64,000 nucleotides of DNA from Batkoa obscura (Eukaryota > Entomophthoromycota > Entomophthoromycetes > Entomophthorales > Batkoaceae), in NCBI GenBank assembly GCA_030770535.1, contig JASVEC010000006.1, positions 1,612,001 through 1,676,000 on the forward strand, in the 5' to 3' direction. The translations under genes were made by a program, and so were the position numbers. The notes beneath the pieces were generated by a model that saw only the letters and a program-made list of their open reading frames with translations, did no database searches and was not told the origin of the DNA. This document shows positions 44,855-58,033 of the stretch, piece after piece; within the stretch, counting starts at the first letter, position 1, and the number at the start of each line of letters is the position of its first letter.

Positions 44855-46038
44855 TATTCTTTAATATTCTCATTTAAGTAAAGTGAATCTTATTAGCATT
44901 CAAACAGATAATTGTAAAAATTATTTTAGATTTTATTTAAGTATAGGCCATATTGTATTTATAATATTTGCTTGAATTATTAATTTATTAAGCAAATTTT
45001 ATTAAATAAACTATAAATTAAGTAAACAACTAAAGATAATAGAGGATAGGTGTATAATAAATATAGTAAATGAGTTCCAAACTAAAAATTGAGGGATAGT
45101 ATTAAATAAATCCAAATCAAGTTTTGAATAGGAGCCCGAAAATGCTGTTTAGCCGATTGACCAGCATATAAACTTTCAAGAAGCTAAAAACTGACATTTA
45201 GGATTAAATAGCAATGCTAATTACTATTACGAGAACTGGTTTTAGCTTACAAAATTCTCATTGCAAAATTAGTCAAAAGAGTATAATCATTGCATTTTTT
45301 TAATTCAGCTAGTGTATTAATTTTACATGAATTTTGAACCATGTCTATAAAACGTTGAAGTAAAAATAATATAGAGTATCATTGGAATTTTGTTGATGTA
45401 AATATTTATTAATATTTATAGTTAATGTAACTAATGTTTTGCTTATCATCCAAAGAACCTGCTCTATTTAGTTCAAAATTATGACCTAAATGGTCAAATA
45501 ATCTATAAATAAAATAATAAACATCTTATTTTTATGCCACAAAGATTCTTGTGTTCAATTCTCAAAAAAAACTCAATGGTATTACAAACGGATAGCTTAA
45601 AGAAAAACTTAATAAAATCCAATATTCCAGTTGATGGAAACATAATTGTAGTGCATTGATCTGATATTTTGCCTTCTTTTTGGCTAATGTCATAGTAAGT
45701 ATGATGTATAATATTATCACATAGGTTAACAATGCTATTAAGGATATATAATATATGGTAATTTTAGTAATACACAATATAAGGATAATCGGTTTAAGGC
45801 TTTTGTCTTTTTAGAGCTTTTATCAGTTTTATAATAATAACAGTTTGTCATTTATTATAAGGACCAGATAGCTGTAGTGTCTAAATAGCTGCAGATTTTG
45901 AAGATGTTTTTAGTATGAGAAATATGCACAGTAAAAAAAGAGGTTTTATTCTAAAAACAGGGAACTGCGTAAAACAATAGATAAATTAAAAATATAAACA
46001 ATTAAAGTAAAGAAAAAGGACATCATTATAAGTTAAAG
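44855..46038. other. intergenic, AT-rich
   Basis: A hydrophobic open frame on the minus strand (45562-45777) lacks support. No repeat or RNA is recognised. Confidence 0.45.
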
Positions 46039-48872
46039 ATGCTCACAATTATTATAGTTTTAACACCAATATTTTACATTATTAGTTCTAATTACATTAA
46101 TATAAGACAATGCTTTAACCAACAACCAAAGTTTCCATTTCATTTCAATATTGATGAAATATTCTCAAATATCTTAAGTAAATTGCTTCTCATATCTCAT
46201 ATCATTGAAGAAATTATTTGGCATTATTTTAAACTTTCCAAAAGTTATAATAGCAACTTGAGATATGTCCTTTGTTCTATATTTTTGATAGTAAATACTT
46301 TGAATTATTTTAATTTCAAATTACTTTCCAATTATGTTTTAATACCATTGTATAGTATTGATATAGTTAATACAGCAGTATATTGTATAAACGGATACTA
46401 TGGTAATTTCGACTAATTTGTAAATTGTTATAAATAATAATTATCATTTTAGCTAATAGTAGGACTAGTTGTTATATAATAATAATTTTATTACTTAAAT
46501 GCTTAAGTTATATTTGTATAATTTATAATTTATACAAAGATACTATTTGGAATTGTATCAATCAGCTTAAAGATACTATTACAAGTCTTTGTAAAGCTTT
46601 CAGGTTAATTCTACCTTTTTATACATCTCTCATCAATAAGAAATACATATTAGAGGCTAGTATAGCTATAACAGCTATCGTTCTCGGAAGAATAGCTAAT
46701 TTTTATACCCCAATCTATTTAAAGAAAGCGATTGATTTAGTAGAATTAAAGCTCTCTAATGAAAGTAAGATGATTTATTTTATAACATAGTTTAACTCTT
46801 ATCTTTAGATGCAAAAACTGTTTTCTGGAATGATTATCTTTACACTTTTATACCTTATTTTTTATTTAAATATGCTGATGAAGTAAATAGTATATAATTG
46901 ATATATAAACAATAATTAATTTTTAGATGAACATATTTTATATCATCCAAGAGAAATATTTTGAAAAAATCAATAAAGAGATCGAAATCTCAATATCAAC
47001 TATGATATTTGACAAAGTCATTTGTCTTCCATATAATCATCGTGTTAAAAATAATCACTCCAAATTGCTTCATTCAATAGTAATATAATATCCTTATCTT
47101 ATTCAATTTATTTAAAGCTTAAGTAGGATTCAATTGCTAGAAAACTAAAAGATGTATTTTATAATACATTTATTATCTATAACTTAAATGTTATTGACTA
47201 TTTTATCTCTATTCGTGTTTACCATAATGCATTTGGATTAGTCTCTACTTCCATATATATATTTTTCACTATTATATATATGGGAATCGACATCTTTTAT
47301 TTAAACAATAGGTAACATTATACAAAATGTAAATAAAGTTTCTAAAATTCATTAGGAAAGATACAGATGATTCCGAAACTGAAGAAGACAAATTAGATGA
47401 TATAATTAATGACAATATAAGAGGATTTGATATTGTTAAATTATTCGTAGGTGAAAAGAGGGAGTCTAAACGTTATCAAGAATCATTAAGAGAAAGATGT
47501 AATGTGAGATCTAATTTTTATTCATATTCAATGAAAGAAGTAGTATTAGATATTTTAAAGAATCTATGCTTTGCAATTTGTGGATCTATTTGTGCTTTTA
47601 AAATTTACAATGGAAATGGAAAACCAAGCGATTTTGTTTATTTTACTTCTTATTTTGATAATATTTTTTATGGGGTAATTATAATATTATAATAACTAAT
47701 CAATATTAGATTAATATCAAATTAATATTAAATTAATATTAAATCAATATTAAATCATTATTTAATTAGTTATATAATTTCCGTCATCTTTTCTCCAGCT
47801 TATCAGACGCGATCTCTAGCTCTAAGGAACTACTGGATATCACCGATTTACCAGTTACTTTTAAACTTGAAGATGATCCTAAATACATTGATGTTGTTAG
47901 TGATTATCCTGTTGAATTTAGTACATATTTATTCAAGCTAATTTAAGTTGACTAATTGTTTTATTAGGAAATGTTTCTTTCAATTACGAGGATAAACCGC
48001 TACTCATAAAGAATATTAGCTTAAACGTAAATAAAGGCAAAACTTTAGCAATCGTTGGTAACTCTGGAAACGGAAAATCAACTTTAGTTAAATTATTGAG
48101 TAAATTTTATCACCCAACATCAGGAGATATTCTGATTAATGGCGAAAGCATTAAATCTCTTGATGAAAGGGTAGTAAGATCTTTTTTTAGTATTGTTCCT
48201 CAGGTAGTTTAAAATTTACTATTTCAATCTAAAGTTTGTTAATTTGTATCAAAAGTCACTTTCCTTATTCAATAATTCATTTAAATACAACATAAAATAT
48301 GGGAATCCAAATGCTAGTGATGAGCAGGTGATTGAGGCAGCTAAAAAGGCACAAATTCATGAAATGATCATAAAACAACCTGATGGCTATGACACAAAAG
48401 TTGGGGGATCAGGTCTGACTCTTTCTGGAGGTGAAATGCAAAGAATAGCATTAGGTATTATATCTTTGTTACTTTAAATTATAGTAATTGACTTTTATTA
48501 GCTCGAGTATTTTTAAAAGATTCTCCTATTATTGTACTTGATGAAGCTACTTCATCATTGGATAAGTAACTAATACAATGTCTTTAATTTCTTAGTTAAC
48601 CTTATTATTTTAGTATCACAGAAAACCTTTTGCAAAAGGCTTTAAAGAACCTTTCAAGAGAAAAGAAAACTATGATAATTATTGCACATAGACTAACAAC
48701 TATAAAACATGCTGATTGTATTATATGGTAACTAAATTACTTTAGTTTAATAAACATTACTAAAATAAAATCTAGTTTGAAAGATGGTAAAATCCATGAA
48801 CAAGGTACACATGACGATCTTTTAAAGCTTAAAGGGGAGTATTATAAGCTTTGGAATAACTATAAAAAATAA
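46039..48872 (+). CDS. ABC half-transporter copy C (HMT1/ABCB6-like), 12 exons, 755 aa
   Basis: Exons 46039-46402, 46453-46764, 46809-46882, 46927-47079, 47127-47311, 47356-47674, 47770-47920, 47968-48203, 48256-48454, 48502-48565, 48614-48727 and 48776-48872 join in frame to 2268 nt. Residues 1-120 form an extra hydrophobic N-terminal region. About 190-470 is the membrane domain. The ATPase domain follows: Walker A GNSGNGKS (550-557), Q-loop SIVPQ, signature LSGGE (654-658), Walker B VLDE (676-679), D-loop SSLD, H-loop His711. All catalytic residues are present, so it should hydrolyse ATP. Half-size architecture implies a dimer; the N-terminal extension recalls vacuolar/mitochondrial-type HMT1 and ABCB6 (metal-chelate or porphyrin transport), but this is inference. 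It is nearly identical to copy B from about 46180 to 48857, introns included, and in opposite orientation. Confidence 0.87.
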
Positions 48873-49488
48873 AAAGTAAAAAAAAACTATTTGAATAGTA
48901 TTTTATTAGTAGTCATATAAAGTATACTATCAAAACAAGTGAAAATTCATTAAGGTTATAAAAATTACTTTTATTTTTTATATAAAATATTCAAAATACT
49001 TGAGTAAAATTTTAATAATTCTTTTCAAAATTAAAAGTTAACATTATATATTTTATCAAAACAAAAAACATAGATACTTTATTTTTATTAACCTCTCTAC
49101 CATTCTTTTTTTACTATATTTTAGCATTTCGAGAGTATCTTTCTTTCTTATACGACTTGTACTCTTAAACCTTGAAGGCGCAAAAGAGCTCAAGTATTTC
49201 ATCTCCAAAAGCCATAATAAAGTAATGACATGTACTTCTTGAACTTATAAATATTATAGCTTTAAAGTAATTTCTGTTTCTAGCATAACAAAGAGTTGTC
49301 AATACTATCCTGCTTTAAATATACTTAAAATTGCATTTTCCAACTATTTTTTACATAAACATGAAAATTTCGTCTTCTCCCTTAAGTTTGATTGGGTTTC
49401 TAATTTTGGTCATTTACTTAATTTACTCAAATATTGATTTAAAATTTTAAAAATATTTAAACCTTTTAGATAAAAGAAGCCATATAAA
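48873..49488. other. intergenic
   Basis: 3' flank of ABC copy C and 5' flank of POLD2; no feature recognised. Confidence 0.5.
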
Positions 49489-51130
49489 ATGATGGTCAAA
49501 TCCAAACCGGAAGACAAAGAATTCAATATTGAAGACGAAAGATTCAAAATTAAAAGATACGACTACACACCCCAATACTGTCACTATTATCAGGCGAGAC
49601 TTTATGCTTTAAAAGAGAGGGTGGATCATGTGGTACAGCAAGAGTGTAAGGAAAGAGGTAAATTATTTATTTATTTATTTTTGTTTTAAAATCATGTGGT
49701 TAGGTTTAATTTACTGTTCAATTTCAAACCTCGTTGATGATGAACTATGCTTTATTAGTGGCATTATTTTTGTTAATTTGAAAAAAAGACCGAGCATTGT
49801 GCAAGAAGCAAAAGAAAAGGTATGCATATAAATAAAGTCTATAATAGGGATATTTATTTTTATGTAATTTAGCTTTGGGTAGTTGAAGAAGAAAAAGTAG
49901 ATCATTATTATAGTGGGGAAGATGAAATTTACATCGAAGATTTTACAAGTAGGCTTCAATTAGTAAATGTTAGTGTTCCTTTGATTACAGGTAACAGCCT
50001 AAATTGTAAAGTTTACATGATGTTTATACTCTGTTATCTAATATAGGTAGCGTTTGTGCTCTCATTGGCAAAAAGATACATGGTGGTAAATTTCATGTAG
50101 ATGAAGTTTACTTTCCTGAACAGTTGAAACAAAAATATTTATTGAAAGATATTGGTAATTCACTTGTATTTGGTTAATAAAATGCTGACTTATTGACTAG
50201 ATTCTATTAATGATAGTGAGAAACAATACGTTGGATTTGTTTCTGGATTAGAAATTGATCAAAGTGGGATTTCTAACAATTTAATGTTGCTAAAAGAATA
50301 TCTTATGGGCTTTTACGAATCTGATGGGGTAAGAGTTATCAGCTAAAATAGTAAAAATAGATAATAACAAGGAAAATAGATAGCTACTAAAGATATAATT
50401 CAATTAATAATAGCTGGAAATACGTTTGGGGATAATTGTAATTTAAAGGTAATAGGAAATAATTATACATCATAGATGCTACAATATTTTTAGAAAACAA
50501 GGTTGATAATGAATAGATACCTAAAAGACTTAAGTCATAGTCTACCTATACATTTAATGAGTGGAGAAAAAGATATCAGTACTTTTATTTCATTACCTCA
50601 ACAACCCCTTCATAGAAGTTTGTTTTATGATACAGATAAAACTAAATTTAAAACAGTAGCCAATCCATATAATTACAATGTTCATAACTTAAAGTAAGTA
50701 ATAATTAATATTATATGATGTATAAATATAATATTATTGGTAGTATATTAGGTAGCAGTGGTATTAATGATGAAGCAATTCAAAAAAGTAGCGATAGATT
50801 TGATCAAATTGAGGCATTAAATTATTGTTTAAAAGTCCATAATTTGTTTCCTAATGCCCCTGATACGTCATCTGCCTATCCATTTAATGATGTAGACCCT
50901 TTTATTATTGACGAGTTACCGCATATACTTTTTACTGCAAATCATCCAACTTTTGAAACAAAATTAATTCATCGTAAGTCATTTCAATAATAATTAAAAC
51001 CTATTGAATTTTTCATTTAGAAAATGACCAAAAAACTCGTTTAATGACAATACCCAAGTTTAAAGATAATCCAAGCTTAATTTTAATTGAAGTGAACACA
51101 TTAGATTATCATATAATAAATTTTGCATAA
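49489..51130 (+). CDS. POLD2: DNA polymerase delta subunit 2 (Cdc1/Pol31 type), multi-exon
   Basis: The ATG at 49489 starts MMVKSKPEDKEFNIEDERFK. The N-terminal QYCHYYQARLYALKERV is the family's RF..QY..YF.RL motif. A second exon joined at the GTTAG acceptor reads GLIYCSISNLVDDELCFISG, then KKRPSIVQEAKEK. Following exons carry LWVVEEEKV, YIEDFTSRLQLVN, the OB-like SVCALIGKKIHGGKFHVDEV, the phosphoesterase-derived segments FVSGLEIDQSG and IIQLIIAGNTFGDN, the DLSHSLPIHLMSGEKDISTF block, LFYDTDKTKFKTVANPYNYN, the IIGSSGINDEAI region (split by an intron), and the conserved C-terminal HILFTANHPTFETKL. The end is TAA 51128-51130. It is the non-catalytic B-subunit that bridges Pol3 and other subunits in the nucleus. 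About nine short introns are inferred. It is convergent with RPN11, with 45 bp between stop codons. Confidence 0.88.
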
Positions 51131-51175
51131 ATAAATAAATAAAAATAGAACATTTAATTTTAAACTTTACTTTAT

Positions 51176-52360
<1,185 letters not shown>

Positions 52361-52453
52361 TTTCTTAATTTATAATAAAAGTAATTAAGCAAATCTAAGC
52401 TAAAGTTTAAGCTTATGAAATTAAAAATGACTTACGTCAGCTAAACCAATCAT

Positions 52454-52531
52454 TTTTAAGTTTGAAACTTTATAGCTTTAATTCATTTTATTAATATCAT
52501 AAATATTTTACAAATAATAAGAAATAATAGT
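52454..52531. promoter_or_regulatory. 78-bp bidirectional promoter between RPN11 leader and NIF3
   Basis: If the spliced upstream RPN11 exon is real, only 78 bp separate the two divergent transcripts' first ATGs (171 bp if measured from the 52360 start). The region is AT-rich without a strong TATA match. Confidence 0.4.
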
Positions 52532-53674
52532 ATGCAGCGTAACAATTTCTTAACGAAAGTCGTTCAATGCATGGAAAAGATAGCACCTTTATCCTTAGCT
52601 GAAAAAAGCTGGGATAACGTTGGATTATTGTTAGGTAAAAAGAAAACCGAATCTTGCAAAGGAATGATTAATTAAAAATAGAATAGAGTCCCCAGCAAAT
52701 AGTAGTAGAAAACTAAATAAGATATTTCTAACTATTGACCTTACAACCCAAACTTTAAAGGAAGCGATTGAACAACAAACTGATGTCATCATTGCTTATC
52801 ATCCACCTATCTTTAAGGGACTTAAAAGATTAACTTTTGGCGATGTTAAACAAAAAATTGTTATTGAGTCAATTTCAAATAACATTTCAATCTATTCACC
52901 ACACACCGCTGCTGATAACTGTTTATTTGGTGGTAAGCTAATATTTTATATTTTGATATAAAGTCTAAAAGGTTTAGTTAATGACTGGATCTCAGACGCA
53001 TTTAAAAATAAAATGGAGTGTTTTCCTATTAAACCAGCAAGTGAAGTCAATGAAGGTAAATGATTTATTTTTGTACTTTGATTCAGGTTAATATTTTTAA
53101 AATAGCACAAGAAGGCTCGGGATCAGGAAGAATAGTAAAATTAAAAGAAAAAGAAAGTTTTAATAGCATATTAAGTCAGATTAAGGGTCACTTTAACTTA
53201 AAAAATAGTAATTTTGATTTAACATACTTTGCTTTTTTTAATCATTTTATAAGTAAGGGTAGCTAAATCTTTCCATCATCAATCAGATAGTACTCAGCCA
53301 GACATTACTTCGATAGCTATTTGTGCCGGTTCAGGTATATATTATTATTTATAATCGAAAATAATTTAGTTCAGAATAAAGGTTCCTCATTATTACTCGG
53401 TGTGGATGCAGATATTTATTTAACTGGAGAAATGAGTCATCATGATTTATTAGCTTGTGTTGAAGCTGGAAAATCAGTTATTTTAGGTAAATAGTAATAA
53501 AATTATTTAGTATAAAATTAAAACTTCTACTTAGGGGAGCACTCGAACTCGGAAAGGGGGTATTTATCAAATTATTTAAAGCCTAAATTAGAAAAGGAGC
53601 TAAATAATTTGAACTTAGATAATGTTGAAGTTGTAGTTTCTAAATTGGATAAAGACCCTGTTTCTATTGAATAA
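52532..53674 (+). CDS. NIF3: NIF3-family protein (NGG1-interacting factor 3 type), multi-exon
   Basis: Starts MQRNNFLTKVVQCMEKIAPL. The family opening motif SLAEKSWDNVGLLLESP is formed by joining 52640-region GLLL to ESPANSSRK over a ~45-nt intron. Further landmarks are KIFLTIDLTTQTLKEAI, DVIIAYHPPIFKGLKRL, SIYSPHTAADNC (family H-T-x-x-D metal site), and GLVNDWISDAF. After several exons come ITSIAICAGSGSSLLLGVDADIYLTGEMSHHD, carrying the G.G.S, D.YLTGE and HH motifs of the C-terminal metal site, and GEHSNSERGYL. The end is TAA 53672-53674. NIF3 proteins form toroidal di-metal enzymes of uncertain substrate; yeast Nif3 is mitochondrial/cytosolic. Divergent from RPN11. Confidence 0.88.
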
Positions 53675-53820
53675 TGTAATGTGTGCCGTTTCATTTCAAT
53701 TGTTTATATAGAAATAAATAAAGTTAAAATCAAAGATTTGTTATTCGAATATTTATTTAGAAAAATTAAAAACGGTTAGTAACTATTAAAGAGAAAAAAG
53801 GAAATGAAAGCGAGAGTAAG

Positions 53821-54465
53821 CTAACATTGAGTATTGAAATAGTTACTCAAAAGAGTGTAAGCTATCTCCAAATAATACTTATTTGTATCCGTTAGTGAAG
53901 ATTGAATAGATTGTAGACTAAAATAATGAAATAAACTATTTATATTATCAAAATATAAGTTAGATTTGGTACAATGTTCGGATTTAAAATAGCTATTGAC
54001 TGTAGCAAATGAGATTACTAATAATGTAAAATTATAAACTGGTGACTCCATGTTTTGTTTAAGAAATCCAATGTCGGTCTCTGATAGTATCATGTTACTG
54101 CTATCGTTTAGTTTTGCAGAATATAAGTCAATTATAGTCAAATCTTCTCTATCAAAGTTATAAAGTAACATATTATCATTATTATAGTTTACAGGTACAT
54201 TAGATGAAATGGAAATGGTGGAAGTAGTTATACTTAAATGGCCATTGTAAGCTAATTTAGCATCATCACTTAATAATTGGTTGAGGCTAGTGACTTTAAT
54301 ATTGTAAGGGGAGGTGATAACAGCAGAAGGAACTTCAGATCTTGGAGAAGATGCTTGGGAAACAAGTTCAATGTTATCTTCCAATAAGGAATATAAATCC
54401 CAATTTATATTGCTTTTATTAGCATTGTTATTTAATTGGTAATGACTATGGGGACTTTGAAACAT
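53821..54465 (-). CDS. unrecognised ~213-aa protein, tandem paralog 1
   Basis: Intronless gene of 214 residues. The N-terminal part has WDLYSLLEDNIELVSQASSP, then a variable Ser/Thr/Pro-rich stretch with INQLLSDDAK-like TSLNQLLSDDAKLAY. The C-terminal half is conserved among paralogs: LSETDIGFLKQNMESPVYNF, then a helical hydrophobic segment, SEHCTKSNLYFDNINSLFHY and IQSSLTDTNKYYLEIAYTLL. No signal peptide or transmembrane segment is clear. The pattern P-x-YNF-LLVI..YF..I..L..LS..S.Q..L.....YLEIAY loosely recalls the start of the fungal Zn-cluster regulator middle homology domain, but no DNA-binding motif is present and the match is weak. A TATA-like AATATATAAAT lies about 25-35 bp upstream. 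Function unknown. Confidence 0.65.
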   Translation of the reverse strand: MFQSPHSHYQLNNNANKSNINWDLYSLLEDNIELVSQASSPRSEVPSAVITSPYNIKVTSLNQLLSDDAKLAYNGHLSITTSTISISSNVPVNYNNDNMLLYNFDREDLTIIDLYSAKLNDSSNMILSETDIGFLKQNMESPVYNFTLLVISFATVNSYFKSEHCTKSNLYFDNINSLFHYFSLQSIQSSLTDTNKYYLEIAYTLLSNYFNTQC

Positions 54466-55451
54466 TTATAGTAACAGAGGTAGATTTATATATTTATTTG
54501 ATATTTCATAATTTTACTTCTTTTTCATCTTTATATATTTTTGCTATAGTTTCAAATTTCTTGGCTGATCGAGTTTTTAGTAACAATCATGTATTGTTCT
54601 TGTAAATTTTCCGACGAGTAGTCAGATTGTATTGTCCATATATAATTAAAGGAAATATAAATTCCGCAAAATCACTTTTGGTTTTCTATAAAACAAAATA
54701 ATTTCGTTCTAAATGAATTATCGATTTCTTGGCTAGATTTGTTGCTCATTAGAATGCAACCAATAAAATTGCTTTTGATATAGTCCATAATTTATTTCAA
54801 CATGCTTATTTTTGTTACAAATCTATTAATGACTTAAGTACATTTATAATTATAATACGAGCTTAGATATCAAATGAAAAGAATAACCTTAGTTAAAAAT
54901 AGACGAAGTTGCTATGTAAATATTAGCTTTGTATTTCCAATATAATTTTAATTAAAAGTTATTGATTATTTCTTTAAAAATAAAGTGCAATATTTCTTAT
55001 TATTTCTATATTTGGTTAGGCTATTTTCAATTGTTCGTGATAGGTTATTTTCAATTGTTCGTGATAGGTTCTTATATTTCAAATAATTGGGTATTTTTTT
55101 TGCGCATCTTGAGGAAATTAGAAATTAGAAATTAGAAATTTTCTTGAAAAAGTTATTAAGCTCGATTTCTATACAAACTTAAATTCATAACTTTATTTTA
55201 ACAGCTTATACTAACTGTGTTTTTTAATGTAGTTAGCCAATACTACAAAAAATCTTAAGTTTATTATAGAGCGCTATTATTGATATGATACTTTAATGTT
55301 ATATTATGTACTTAACATTTAATGATTCGAAACGATTTGAAAAAATTTCTAATACGGTTTATAAATACAGACCAAGCCATGAAACAGAATAAGCAATCTT
55401 CACTTAATAACAAAATGTCATTATGTAGCTTTTTAAAACTCTCTTAGCATA
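54466..55451. other. intergenic; short tandem repeats
   Basis: A 24-25-bp unit (GGTTATTTTCAATTGTTCGT) is repeated in tandem at about 55017-55067 and ATTAGAA is repeated three to four times at 55114-55140. No gene. Confidence 0.6.
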
Positions 55452-55548
55452 TGAAGATGTATTTTTCTAAACAATTTTACTAACAATCTTTCCGCTCAAA
55501 TAGCGCTTAAAAATGGAAAGAGTAATGAAACCAAAAAAAACATCTCCA
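55452..55548 (-). mobile_element. TA-MITE copy 14
   Basis: TA on both sides, ends TGAAGATGTATTTTTC and inverted AACATCTCCA, core CTCAAATAGCGCTT reversed. Confidence 0.8.
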
Positions 55549-55550
55549 TA

Positions 55551-56480
55551 TGCTCTTCTGCTTACTTATTATTTCTATGTGTCGGTCATTGTTTTATGGT
55601 ATTTATTCTGACTTGTTAATTTCTTGTTGCACAAATCAACAAAAAATATATGCTGGTTACAAGCTTCCAATTTTAAAACAGGCTATTAAAATATTTCAAC
55701 TTCGAATAACAAGAGTTCATAAAATGGAGCTGTTTAAGTACTTCGGACTTTAAACAAATGGTAACACATGCCTACATAGAGGTATACAAAATATGTAAGC
55801 TTATTTTGATTATTGAATAGTAGGAATAGATTTCTAAAAGTTGCAATAGAATAAATTAGTGCCCACAGTAATTTTTTTATCAACTATAGTAACAACAATG
55901 TATGTTATTTTGTTTTAGTGCTACTTCTAACAAAATTAGGTAACGAGCAACACAATAGAAACTTTATCAATTACTTTTCAATTATTTTAAAATGCTCTTG
56001 TAATATTGTTATGTCCTTGTTACATTTATATATATGAAGGAATGATTAAGTCTTATAATCGAGAAACTACAATACTTGTAATAGTGTGAGTATTGATAAT
56101 AGTGTTTCTATAAAAATTTAACTCTAATCCCAATCTCATTAGCTGCTATGAAGTTAAATAATAGAATCTAGGTAGCTTTTTAAAGTATTCATGTATTGTA
56201 TGATGTTGAATGTTTTTTAAATATCATTAAAATTCATTTAATGTAATATTGAGAGTTTTTTTTTAATGATTTTACAATACACAACTGATCAAAAAATTTG
56301 AACATGAGAAATTGTTTAGCTATAATAACCATATGTTATAAACAATAATAAACCATATAATGAAATAGATAAAAAAACGGAAATGACAACTGTAAAATTT
56401 ACTTTTTTTAAAGCGTTTACTAACAAATAAAAAGAGTTAGTATAAACTCCAAAGTAAAAGGATAAATAAAAATAGCCAAA
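55551..56480. other. intergenic, AT-rich
   Basis: The open frame at 55550-55753 starts inside the MITE end and lacks coding character. Nothing else recognised. Confidence 0.45.
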
Positions 56481-57119
56481 TTAGCATTGTTCATTAAAGT
56501 AACTACTCAGAAGTATATAGGCCCTATTTAGATAGTATCTATTTGTATCAGTTAGTAAAGATTGAATAGATTGTAAACTAAAATAATGAAATAAACCATT
56601 TATGTGATTAAAGTATAAATTTGATTTGGTGCAATGTTCGGGTTTAGGGTATTTATTGCTTGTTATGAACAATATAATTAATAATGCAAAGTTATAAACT
56701 GGTGATTCCATGTTTTGTTTAAGAAATTCAATGTCAGTCTCTGATAGTATCATGTTACTGTTATTACTTAGTTCTGTAGAATATAACTCAATAGTTTGTA
56801 AGTCTTTTTTATGAAAAGAAAAAAGCAAATTATTCTTGTTATAGTCAACAGGAACATTTGGTGAGACAGTGATAGTTGAAGTAGGTATACTCAAATAATC
56901 GTTGTAAATTGATTTAGCATCATTACTTAGTAACTGGCTGAAATTTGAATAGGTAGGATTTAGATGGGAGTTAATAAAAGTAAGGGGAATTTCTGAAATT
57001 TGAGGAGAGTTTTTAGAAACAAGCTCTATTTTATCTTCTAATAAGGAATATAAATCACAATTTACATTTTTCTGATTATTACTATTTGTTTGAAAATGAC
57101 TAGACGGGATTCGACACAT
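56481..57119 (-). CDS. unrecognised ~213-aa protein, tandem paralog 2
   Basis: Intronless gene of 212 residues, about two-thirds identical by eye to paralog 1. It has CDLYSLLEDKIELVSKNSPQ, FSQLLSNDAKSIYNDYLSIP, LSETDIEFLKQNMESPVYNF, PEHCTKSNLYFNHINGLFHY and QSLLTDTNRYYLNRAYILLS. The conserved C-terminal half and variable Ser/Asn-rich centre match the other copies. Same strand and similar spacing (about 2 kb) as paralog 1, so the array arose by tandem duplication. No DNA-binding, catalytic or membrane motif is recognised. Confidence 0.65.
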   Translation of the reverse strand: MCRIPSSHFQTNSNNQKNVNCDLYSLLEDKIELVSKNSPQISEIPLTFINSHLNPTYSNFSQLLSNDAKSIYNDYLSIPTSTITVSPNVPVDYNKNNLLFSFHKKDLQTIELYSTELSNNSNMILSETDIEFLKQNMESPVYNFALLIILFITSNKYPKPEHCTKSNLYFNHINGLFHYFSLQSIQSLLTDTNRYYLNRAYILLSSYFNEQC

Positions 57120-58033
57120 TTGTAGTTATGGAATTAGGTTTGAATTTATATTTAACTCTATTTTTGTAATCAGCGCTATTAATCGCTTTGTCTTTATATA
57201 TACTGCATCTTTAGTTTCCTTGGTATTGAATTTTCTTTAGTAACAATTCTATACAGTTCTTTTAAAATTTGACACTAATAATTAAAATACGCTATTTATA
57301 TAAAGTTCAAGGAAACATAAATTCCGCAAATTAATTTTTTTGTACAAATGCTCAAATTAATTTGTTTATTATTTTAGCTATTAGTTTCTCGACAAGTATA
57401 GTTTCAAATGACTTTTTATCTGTGCCATAATATTATAATAAATAAGTTTGGATATTGAATTGATTTGATTATGATAGTGGCAATACTTGATTTTTTACTG
57501 TTATGATGTAAATTAAGCTTATGTTATCTTTGTTGAACCTCGGCTGTTGGTTAAAAGGTATGCTCTTATTTTTAGCTTTACAAGCTACACCTCATAATAA
57601 ACCAGTTATATAGTTTGTAGACCACAAGTCTATTACTAAGTCATTTTTCTATAAAACAACAGGAAAAATTGATTTGAAATTAAATTTTTACTTCATTTAT
57701 GAAAAGCAAAATGAAACACATTTTTAAAAATAATAAAACCTATGAGTTTTAATAAATAGGCACTGTTTTAAGCATGTACTTCTAATAAAAGAATCAAAAT
57801 AGTTTTATTTATTAACTTGTTAACTGTCTTTTTCAAATTGAAAAATTGTAAAGCTCCTGACTTAAACTCTTTTTTGTAAAACACATGTAAGTGCCATAAG
57901 CAGTTTGTATAAAAATCAAGTAATAAATATGCAAAAAAAATTATTGTTAGAAATAAAAGTCAAATAAAAATAAAAAATTATCATTTTCATTACAGCTAAA
58001 TATAAGTAGCTATTTTTTTGCTTAAACATACTA
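57120..58033. other. intergenic, AT-rich
   Basis: 5' flank of paralog 2; no other feature recognised. Confidence 0.5.

Noticed and set aside
45562-45777. 71-codon hydrophobic frame on the minus strand
   Set aside because: Hydrophobicity follows from AT-rich codons; no relatives among the window's genes.
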